A stretch of DNA of 33,684 nucleotides from Candidatus Cloacimonadota bacterium (GTDB taxonomy: Bacteria; Cloacimonadota; Cloacimonadia; JGIOTU-2). Both the position numbers and the translations under genes were made by a program. The DNA lies in the NCBI GenBank assembly GCA_030613025.1, contig JAUWMT010000030.1:1-33684 (forward strand), in the 5' to 3' direction. The notes below the pieces were generated by a model. That model saw only the letters and a program-made list of their open reading frames with translations, did no database searches and was not told the origin of the DNA. Below are positions 8,103 to 14,651 of this stretch, piece after piece. The number at the start of each line of letters is the position of its first letter. The first letter of the stretch is position 1.

Positions 8103-10946
8103 ATGAAGAAATATTGTATTTTTCTTTTGTTATTGCTGATACCAAGCTTTGGGTTTGCCCAATTTAATATTGTTGCAGAAGTTGCAGGAGAACCTCTTAC
8201 ATGGCTTGAGTTGCAAAATCGGTACGAATCGGTCTGGCATGAGTATTTGCACGACCCATCTCTATTTCCTGAAGTATCGCAACAATCTATTCATGGGGAT
8301 CTGAAAAAAAATGCTCTTGATCAGCTTATTACGGAGCGACTTTTCGAGATATATGCTGATGAAAATAATATCTTCATTAATGAAGAAGAACTGGAAACGA
8401 TTTTCAAGCAGATCTATTCGGATAATGACCTTTTTCTTACAAACGGATACTTTGACGAAACAAAATTACAACGCTTCAAGATGCAATACCCCACACGATA
8501 CAGGGAGATAATAGACAGAATTCGCGATGATATGCTCGATGATAAGATCAAGGAGATAATAAAAGAGCAGTTCTATCTTAATGATAGAGAATTGTACGAT
8601 GCCTATATGCGTGATAATTCAAGAATTCAACTGAAATATCTCATTATTCCTGACAGTTTAATGCCCACAAATTTTCCTTCAAGTCCGGCTTATGTGAAAG
8701 AATTTCATAAAGAGCATAAATATTCCTATCAAGCCCCGGACAAGGTTCGCATCGGTATCATATACATACAGGATGATGATTTTTTCCCTTCATCCAAGCC
8801 ATATTATAAATACGTTCCTGCCTACCGCAGAGATGCTCATGCACAGTCGAGGATTTATGCGGAGCAATTAGCCGATTTGCTTAATTCGGGCTATGATGAA
8901 AATAGTCCCATTTTAAGTACCCATCATGTATTCGAAACAGGATATTTGGAAACAGATGATCACATTGGCAAGCTTGAGCATAGCGATGATATAATTAAGA
9001 AAGCATTGCAGTTGTGCCCAGGAAGATATCATCCCTCTCCCATCGAACAGGAAAATGGCTGGATAATTTATAAGACAATTGGGAAAAAAGGTGATGGCAT
9101 CGCTGATTTTGAGGATGCTGCTCTTTCGATCTGGAAGGATTATATCTCAGTAGGGCGTGATTATTATTTCGATTGTGAAACTGAAAATTATTATGATAAC
9201 AATATAGAGCACGAACTGCTCTTCGAAATTAATGTGAGTTATATCAGTATCGATGCAGAAGACCTTCAGTTCGATATATATTTTTCTGAGGACTCTTTGT
9301 GGAATTATTACGAGTATAATCTTGAGGAATTTGTCACTGTGCGGGACACTATGTCTTTTGAAAAAGTGCGTGAAGATATTATCGAAGAGCTTACCAAAAA
9401 AGCGAAAAAGAAGCTATCAGATTCAACTATAACTCACATTAAAGAGAGGGTTTCCGAGCATGATTTTCTTTTGGGTTATCCAAGCGCAGAGATTAAATTG
9501 TTCCAGAAATATATTGAAAACATGCCATATTATAGAGAGCCCTATCCCCTCGTTCAAGATACCATTTTCAAAACTCCTATCGATTCCATGTTTTTCGCAA
9601 AAAAAGGAACACATTATGTGATCGGGCTGGTAAATGACAGACGACTGGTCCTGTCGAAAGAAAAAAACTCACTCAAAGATGAGGTACAAAATCTTCTTGA
9701 AAATAAATGGGATACAGATTGGCAGGATGGATTTCAGGAATTTTATTCACAAAATAAAAACGCCTATTTTGAGCCCAATCTCTATCGCTTTTCCTATATC
9801 TTTATTCCAATTGATACTTCGCAGGTGATTATCGATTCTTCAGATGCGAGAGCATATTTTTCTAAAAATAAGGATAAATTTATTCAATCCGATCGAGTTA
9901 AACTGCAGTCACTTTTCGTTGCTGAAAGTCCTCTTATCTACAAGAAAGTTCAAGACATTCAGAATGCAGTGCTTGATGGAGTAGATTTTGAGATCATCTC
10001 GGATATGTATTATGAACCACATCCATTTATTGAAAAGGACAATACATTCATTAATATAAACGATCTCAATGAAATGATATATTCATGTGTTGATACTCTT
10101 GGTCTGAACGAGGTCTCTTCACCGATTTGCACAGACGAGGGGTGTTTTTTCATTAAAATCATTGAAAGAGAAAAAAATGATGAGAATATTTTTGAGCTAA
10201 AGAAATCGCAGGTCCTATATGAAATGAAACTTCCCCTTGCAGACAGCACAGCGTACCGTACCGTAAAAACAATTTATGATAACATCTACAGCAATAAAGA
10301 TATGCTATTCAACACTCATCATGAGGATACCTATTATACTGATTACCTGAAACTGGATGATGGATATACGGTTATAGATAATTTGATCCCCTTGCCAAAA
10401 AGAGAATATGATGAGTTGAATTCTCTTAGAATTGGAAATAAATTTCCTAAGATTTTTACAGTCAATGGTGGATATGCCATCCTCTTTCTTGAAGATAAAG
10501 TCTCAGGTAGGAAGATCGTCGGATATGATGCATACACAAAAGCCCGTGATGAATTTCTTTCCAAATTGCAATTCAACGAAGGAAAGATTTTTACGGAATA
10601 CCTTACACTTGAACTTATGAACCGGCAGAAGGGATATCTTACCTATATTTTCGGAGGATTACGTGAAACTCCGCTTATCAGTTATGATGACATGATCAAC
10701 AACCTGCAGGGCAGCAATATCATTGTGCGAAGTGCTTTTACAAAGGAGCAATACACATACAGCCATCCAATCCGATTTACTGATCACGGTTGGGGATTTT
10801 ATTATATTGAGAAAAAGGAAGTTGAAACCCCGCAAAACTTCGCATCCATCAAGCAGAAATACCGTCAGGAATATGTTGAGAAGAAGTTCAAGGGCTGGAT
10901 GGAAAACTATAAGATGCAGAAACAGGTGAAGGTTTTTGTGCAGTAA
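8103..10946 (+). CDS. Large periplasmic parvulin/SurA-like peptidyl-prolyl isomerase
   Basis: A clear signal peptide (MKKYCIFLLLLLIPSFGFAQ) targets it to the periplasm. Residues of about 20-160 resemble the helical SurA N-terminal chaperone region (LITERLFEIYADENNIFINEEEL). Two parvulin-like regions follow, about 205-345 (ending ENGWIIYKTIGKK) and about 565-720 (ending EGCFFIKIIEREK). Between and after them are further SurA/PpiD-type helical segments. At 947 residues it is far longer than SurA (about 430) or PpiD (about 620), as though two such proteins had been joined. The parvulin cores are divergent, so a chaperone role in outer-membrane protein folding is more secure than isomerase activity. 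It follows guaA by six bases without an obvious functional link. Confidence 0.7.
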   Translation: MKKYCIFLLLLLIPSFGFAQFNIVAEVAGEPLTWLELQNRYESVWHEYLHDPSLFPEVSQQSIHGDLKKNALDQLITERLFEIYADENNIFINEEELETIFKQIYSDNDLFLTNGYFDETKLQRFKMQYPTRYREIIDRIRDDMLDDKIKEIIKEQFYLNDRELYDAYMRDNSRIQLKYLIIPDSLMPTNFPSSPAYVKEFHKEHKYSYQAPDKVRIGIIYIQDDDFFPSSKPYYKYVPAYRRDAHAQSRIYAEQLADLLNSGYDENSPILSTHHVFETGYLETDDHIGKLEHSDDIIKKALQLCPGRYHPSPIEQENGWIIYKTIGKKGDGIADFEDAALSIWKDYISVGRDYYFDCETENYYDNNIEHELLFEINVSYISIDAEDLQFDIYFSEDSLWNYYEYNLEEFVTVRDTMSFEKVREDIIEELTKKAKKKLSDSTITHIKERVSEHDFLLGYPSAEIKLFQKYIENMPYYREPYPLVQDTIFKTPIDSMFFAKKGTHYVIGLVNDRRLVLSKEKNSLKDEVQNLLENKWDTDWQDGFQEFYSQNKNAYFEPNLYRFSYIFIPIDTSQVIIDSSDARAYFSKNKDKFIQSDRVKLQSLFVAESPLIYKKVQDIQNAVLDGVDFEIISDMYYEPHPFIEKDNTFININDLNEMIYSCVDTLGLNEVSSPICTDEGCFFIKIIEREKNDENIFELKKSQVLYEMKLPLADSTAYRTVKTIYDNIYSNKDMLFNTHHEDTYYTDYLKLDDGYTVIDNLIPLPKREYDELNSLRIGNKFPKIFTVNGGYAILFLEDKVSGRKIVGYDAYTKARDEFLSKLQFNEGKIFTEYLTLELMNRQKGYLTYIFGGLRETPLISYDDMINNLQGSNIIVRSAFTKEQYTYSHPIRFTDHGWGFYYIEKKEVETPQNFASIKQKYRQEYVEKKFKGWMENYKMQKQVKVFVQ

Positions 10947-10965
10947 ATTTGGAAAAGTGTAAAAC

Positions 10966-10994
10966 TTGACAGCAAACTGATGGATAAAAAAACA
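10966..10994 (+). promoter_or_regulatory. Candidate promoter for tRNA-Phe/pdxA
   Basis: A perfect TTGACA lies at 10966-10971, 59 bases before the tRNA, in otherwise AT-rich intergenic DNA. The -10 element is unclear: a spacing of 17 gives AAAACA. The same -35 hexamer recurs upstream of several other genes in this window (12806, 14596, 21980, 30642 minus, 33345 minus), which strengthens the call. Confidence 0.4.
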
Positions 10995-11024
10995 GTGTCT
11001 ACCGCAATTTTTTTTACTAAGGTT

Positions 11025-11100
11025 GCCGGGATAGCTCAGACGGTAGAGCAGGGGCCCGAAAAGCCCTGTGTCCGTGGTTCAATTCCGCGTCCCGGCACCA
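11025..11100 (+). tRNA. tRNA-Phe (GAA), with C at position 33
   Basis: This is a complete 76-base cloverleaf with an encoded CCA end. The acceptor stem is GCCGGGA/TCCCGGC, the D stem GCTC/GAGC, the anticodon stem GGGGC/GCCCT (one G-U pair), the variable loop five bases, and the T stem CGTGG/CCGCG with loop TTCAATT. The anticodon loop CCGAAAA (11056-11062) gives anticodon GAA. Phe identity bases known from E. coli are present: U20, G34-A35-A36, G44, U45, U59, U60 and A73. Position 33 (11057) is C, whereas elongator tRNAs almost always have U. A run of eight T follows the CCA directly, and pdxA starts 19 bases later. Confidence 0.95.
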
Positions 11101-11119
11101 TTTTTTTTACCACCAAATT

Positions 11120-12067
11120 ATGGCAATAATCGGAATAACGATCGGCGACCCAACCGGCATCGGTCCAGAAATTATTAAGAAAGTACTATCGGCAGACGCA
11201 CTTAACCACAAGTTAGTTATTTACGGAGCGCTTCCTGATTCGGTAGTATTAGATAATATTGCAATTATTTCCAATTCAAAAGAGATCAAGCAAGCCGATT
11301 CTAATGTGCTTTGGTATCCTGTCATGAAGGAGGAAAAATTTATTTTAGGGAATCCATCGAAAGCAAGTGGACTTGCCGCATACTCTGCAATAAAAAAAGC
11401 AGGCGAGGATGCCTTGAATGGTTACATTGATGCGATCGTGACAGCTCCCATTAGCAAACACCATATACAGCTTTCTCATTCAGATTTTATCGGGCATACT
11501 GAATTTTTTGCTCGTCAGGCAAATTGCCCTGAATTTGTAATGAGCTTCTTTAGCGATAAACTGAATGTTGGCTTACTTACGACCCATTGTGCATTATATG
11601 ATGTTTCTTCTCATCTTAATATTGAAATGATAGTAGCAAAAATTCACATCATTAATAATTCATTAATAAAATTCTTTCACGTAGCAAATCCCAAATTAGC
11701 TTTGCTCGGGCTCAATCCCCATGCCGGTGAAGAAGGGGCATTTGGCAATGAAGAATTACATGTCCTGCTGCCCGCAATGGAAATGCTTCAAGATCAGGGT
11801 GTTGATATAACCGGTGCCTATCCTGCAGATACCTTCTTTGCATGTGACTATTCTACTTATGACATGATAATTGCTTCATATCACGATCAGGGCTTGATAC
11901 CCTTTAAGATGCTTGCTTTTGATACTGGAGTTAATGTTACTCTTGGGCTGCCATATATACGTACTTCTGTTGACCACGGCACTGCATTTGCAATTACCGG
12001 CAAGAATAAAGCATCTGAAAGAAGTCTATTAAGTGCAATAGCACTCGCTGAAAAAATGCTTTCATGA
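11120..12067 (+). CDS. pdxA: 4-hydroxythreonine-4-phosphate dehydrogenase
   Basis: The enzyme oxidises 4-phosphohydroxy-L-threonine with NAD in pyridoxal 5'-phosphate synthesis (DXP-dependent route). Family blocks are all present: ITIGDPTGIGPEI at the N-terminus, TAPISKHHI with DFIGHTEFFA (metal His), LLGLNPHAGEEGAFGNEE and IASYHDQGLIPFKMLAF with further metal His residues, and GLPYIRTSVDHGTAF near the end. Length (315 residues) is typical. It lies 19 bases after tRNA-Phe with no good Shine-Dalgarno, so it may be read from the same transcript. It overlaps rnhB by four bases (ATGA). A related enzyme acting on other hydroxy-acid phosphates cannot be excluded from sequence alone. Confidence 0.93.
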   Translation: MAIIGITIGDPTGIGPEIIKKVLSADALNHKLVIYGALPDSVVLDNIAIISNSKEIKQADSNVLWYPVMKEEKFILGNPSKASGLAAYSAIKKAGEDALNGYIDAIVTAPISKHHIQLSHSDFIGHTEFFARQANCPEFVMSFFSDKLNVGLLTTHCALYDVSSHLNIEMIVAKIHIINNSLIKFFHVANPKLALLGLNPHAGEEGAFGNEELHVLLPAMEMLQDQGVDITGAYPADTFFACDYSTYDMIIASYHDQGLIPFKMLAFDTGVNVTLGLPYIRTSVDHGTAFAITGKNKASERSLLSAIALAEKMLS

Positions 12068-12681
12068 TATCAGAATATCAGCATTTTCCTGAATATAAAA
12101 AAATAATTGGAATTGATGAAGCCGGCAGGGGACCCGTTGCCGGTCCGGTTGTGATCGCTGCTGTGATATTACCACAGGAATGTGATATTATTGGCATTAA
12201 TGATTCCAAAAAACTATCAGCTAAAAAGAGAGATGAGCTTTTCAAACAGATAACATTTCAAGCACTTCATTATGAATACAAGATTATCCAGCATACAATA
12301 ATTGATGAAATAAATATACTTCAGGCGACTTTTCTGGGTATGAATGAACTTTTACAACCTTTTCTTTCATCATCTCATTTAGCGCTCATCGATGGTCCTC
12401 ACTTACCCAAAAAAGAATATGATGAAAACTGTAAGTTGATTCTCAAATCAGTAGTATCCGGTGACAGTACATACATGTGTATTGCTGCAGCTTCTATCAT
12501 TGCCAAGGTTGTAAGGGACTCAATTATGGCCAACTATCATAAAAAATATTCGGTTTATGACTTCAGCAATAATAAAGGTTATCTCACCAGGAAGCATAGA
12601 ACTGCAATTGAAAAGCACGGCATTTGTCCTATTCATAGAAGAAGTTTTTCGCTGGTGAAGGAAATATATAAAACACAATAA
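12064..12681 (+). CDS. rnhB: Ribonuclease HII
   Basis: The enzyme cuts the RNA strand of RNA-DNA hybrids and removes single misincorporated ribonucleotides. The motif GIDEAGRGPVAGPVV gives catalytic Asp18 and Glu19. LALIDGPHLP gives Asp110, and AAASIIAKVVRD gives Asp152. The further family blocks NDSKKLSAKKR and NKGYLTRKH, plus the C-terminal HRRSFSLVK, are intact. The length of 205 residues is usual. The start codon overlaps the pdxA stop (ATGA), so the two are translationally coupled. The 180 bases after it carry palindromes and the promoter of the next gene. Confidence 0.96.
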   Translation: MISEYQHFPEYKKIIGIDEAGRGPVAGPVVIAAVILPQECDIIGINDSKKLSAKKRDELFKQITFQALHYEYKIIQHTIIDEINILQATFLGMNELLQPFLSSSHLALIDGPHLPKKEYDENCKLILKSVVSGDSTYMCIAAASIIAKVVRDSIMANYHKKYSVYDFSNNKGYLTRKHRTAIEKHGICPIHRRSFSLVKEIYKTQ

Positions 12682-12718
12682 TTACAGTTTTCTAAATCAA
12701 CCTCCAACCCGCCACACT

Positions 12719-12770
12719 CTTTACCAAGCCCTGCCCTCCAACCTCTTTACCAAGCCCCAGCTTGGTAAAG
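12719..12770. repeat. Intergenic palindrome, TTACCAAGC type, plus half copy
   Basis: CTTTACCAAGC (12745-12755) and GCTTGGTAAAG (12760-12770) form a perfect 11-base-pair stem with a CCCA loop. A lone left arm with the identical 11 bases lies at 12719-12729. The loop is the same as that of the GTTCCCAA-type element at 6400. Confidence 0.75.
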
Positions 12771-12805
12771 CATATCAATCTATCCCAAAATACAGCATGA
12801 ATTTA

Positions 12806-12854
12806 TTGACAGCACCTTGCAATCTTCCAAATAAATTAAATCCCAACTGGGAGG
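12806..12854 (+). promoter_or_regulatory. Promoter -35 box and ribosome binding site
   Basis: TTGACA at 12806-12811 is followed by an AT-rich stretch (AAATAAATTAAAT, 12829-12841) that probably holds the -10 element. GGGAGG at 12849-12854 is the Shine-Dalgarno, seven bases before ATG 12862. The -35 to start distance (56 bases) equals that of the gene starting at 14652. Confidence 0.5.
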
Positions 12855-12861
12855 TTTAGAT

Positions 12862-14088
12862 ATGAAAAGAATTATTGTTTTAATAGTCATATTAAATGCT
12901 TTAGCATTTTCTCTTTCAGCATCAAGCCACCATGCACTCGTAATAGGTAATGGCAATTATGAAGGAGTTTATCTTCGCATCTCTGTTAAAGAAGAAACCA
13001 ACAACAAACAGATTCCTTGGGATTCCTCCTACCTTACAGATAATTTTATCTTTGCTATGAGTTGTACACCTAAACCTAAAGAACCAAAACAAGAAATTGA
13101 GGTTGAAACAGAATATACTTATGGGCAAATAAAAGTTGAGAGCAATGCAGAGGGATCTGTGTATGTTGATAATGAGTATGTATGCTCCATTACAACAGAT
13201 TCTATTAAAACTTTAAAAAATATACGAACCGGTTCTAATACAGTAAAAGTAAAAACAGATAATGAAACAAAAACTGAATATGTAACTGTACAGAAAAACA
13301 GCACCTCCTCAGTTTCCTTTTATTTTACACAAGAAACAATAACCGAAGACAACATGGTTTTCGTCCAATGTGGAACTTTCCGTATGGGCAGCGATGATGG
13401 AGAAAGTGACGAGAAACCTATACACAGTGTTACTGTGAGCGATTTTTATATTGGGAAGTATGAAGTGACAAACAGAGAATTTATTGAATTTCTAAACACA
13501 AAGAAAGTAAGTTCAAACGGGAGTTATAGTGGGAATGAATATATTGATATGGATGCTGAGGATTGTGCAATTGGCTATAGAAATGGGAAATTTTATTTTA
13601 AGGGCAGCCAATATGCGAATGACATAGATTGTCCTGTGATAGTGATAACCTGGTCCGGAGCTGATGCATATTGCAGATGGAAAGGAGGACGCCTGCCCAC
13701 AGAAGCGGAATGGGAATATGCAGCAAGAGGAGGGAATTGTAGCGGAAAATGCACATTCTCTGGGTCGAATAACATAGGCGATGTCGCGTGGTATAAGGAT
13801 AATCCAGGGAGTAAAGCCCAAAAGGTAGGCACAAAACATCCAAATGAACTTGGCATCTATGATATGAGCGGCAATGTGTGGGAATGGTGTTCTGACTGGT
13901 ATGATAAGAATTATTATTCAAAGAGTTCAACGAACAACCCAACCGGACCAGGTAGTGGTGCGTACCATGCCTTGCGTGGTGGTGGTTGGACAGACTTCGA
14001 ATATCACTGTCGGGTTACTTTTCGCGGCGATGGTAGCCCGAACAGTAGCAATGTTGATATCGGTTTTCGTCTCGTGATGACTCCCTGA
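12862..14088 (+). CDS. PEGA plus FGE-fold protein with remnant of a caspase-like domain
   Basis: The signal peptide (1-20, ending LSA) is followed by SSHHALVIGNGNYEG, the start of a C14 caspase-like domain. Residue 36 onward (VYLRISVKEETNNKQIPWDS, then SYLTDNFIFA) reads as the end of that same domain. The roughly 200 residues between, including the catalytic His and Cys, are missing without a frameshift. Residues of about 85-155 form a PEGA domain (GSVYVDNEYV). Residues 165-405 form a formylglycine-generating-enzyme-type fold (MVFVQCGTFRMGSDDG, GGRLPTEAEWEYAARGG, GNVWEWCSDWYD, LRGGGW, GFRLV). Compared with true FGE, the first active-site Cys is Asp378; only Cys383 remains. It is therefore probably a surface ligand-binding or structural protein, not a sulfatase activator. 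Confidence 0.8.
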   Translation: MKRIIVLIVILNALAFSLSASSHHALVIGNGNYEGVYLRISVKEETNNKQIPWDSSYLTDNFIFAMSCTPKPKEPKQEIEVETEYTYGQIKVESNAEGSVYVDNEYVCSITTDSIKTLKNIRTGSNTVKVKTDNETKTEYVTVQKNSTSSVSFYFTQETITEDNMVFVQCGTFRMGSDDGESDEKPIHSVTVSDFYIGKYEVTNREFIEFLNTKKVSSNGSYSGNEYIDMDAEDCAIGYRNGKFYFKGSQYANDIDCPVIVITWSGADAYCRWKGGRLPTEAEWEYAARGGNCSGKCTFSGSNNIGDVAWYKDNPGSKAQKVGTKHPNELGIYDMSGNVWEWCSDWYDKNYYSKSSTNNPTGPGSGAYHALRGGGWTDFEYHCRVTFRGDGSPNSSNVDIGFRLVMTP

Positions 14089-14184
14089 AGTATTACATTT
14101 TTCCTTTGCTTCGTTTTAAAGAGATGGATCATAAATTATGAACGAATACAGAAGCGGGGGGGGTTCTTTAATTAAATAGTTCTT

Positions 14185-14232
14185 CGAGGCTCTGCCTCGG
14201 GGTTTCCAATTTCTCCATCTCCATTTTGGAGA
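14185..14232. repeat. Two short intergenic palindromes
   Basis: CGAGGC/GCCTCG (14185-14190 with 14194-14199) surrounds a TCT loop. TCTCC/GGAGA (14218-14222 with 14228-14232) surrounds ATTTT and is followed by GGGCTGGGGTGAGGT. The second has the look of a widespread bacterial intergenic repeat ('CTCTCCAATTTGGAGAGGG...GGGGTGAGG'). They sit in the 563-base gap 14089-14651, which holds no gene I can support. Confidence 0.55.
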
Positions 14233-14358
14233 GGGCTGGGGTGAGGTAAAATAATGAAAATTCGGTTTTCAATCATTGGATTGAAATAAAATTGGCGAAA
14301 TACTCCTTGGCTCTGCCACGGGGGATAGTCAATTTTAAGAAATTTCTTTATTTAGCAC

Positions 14359-14384
14359 CTTTACCAATTTAGGAATTGGTAAAG
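14359..14384. repeat. Intergenic palindrome, TTACCAATT type
   Basis: CTTTACCAATT (14359-14369) and AATTGGTAAAG (14374-14384) form a perfect 11-base-pair stem with a TAGG loop. Size and outer arm sequence match the element at 12745, while the inner bases changed from AGC/GCT to ATT/AAT on both arms. Confidence 0.75.
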
Positions 14385-14460
14385 AGGAGAAAGATGGAAT
14401 TAGAAAAGAAGAACCCATCCCAATCTTTCCTCGTTTCCAATCCCCAATCTCCTCACCCTC

Positions 14461-14513
14461 GTTACCAAGCCCAAGCACCCACAACCTCGTTACCCAAGCC
14501 CCTGCTTGGTACC
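14461..14513. repeat. Decayed TTACCAAGC-type palindrome cluster
   Basis: GTTACCAAGC at 14461-14470 is a lone left arm. CGTTACCCAAGC (about 14489-14500) followed by CCCT and GCTTGGTACC (14504-14513) is a near copy of the palindrome with small insertions. It resembles the pair at 12719-12770 in layout: half copy first, full copy second. Confidence 0.6.
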
Positions 14514-14595
14514 GCATAAGATGTATTATTTACTAATCTCCACTCCTGCGAAACTTGAGTTAAATTATAATTCAATTTATAGTAAACTGAAAAAA

Positions 14596-14646
14596 TTGAC
14601 ATTAACTCTGAAAATTGTCTTTTTGCCTTAAAAGAAATGGACGGAG
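14596..14646 (+). promoter_or_regulatory. Promoter -35 box and start-deciding ribosome binding site
   Basis: TTGACA lies at 14596-14601; the -10 element is not clear. GGAGGT at 14642-14647 sits five bases before ATG 14652. It decides that start over the in-frame ATG 14637, which lies upstream of the Shine-Dalgarno and has none of its own. Confidence 0.5.
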
Positions 14647-14651
14647 GTGCC

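Noticed and set aside
13900-14100. Diversity-generating retroelement target
   Set aside because: The FGE-like fold and GFRLV ending fit such targets, but no template repeat or reverse transcriptase is seen in the window.
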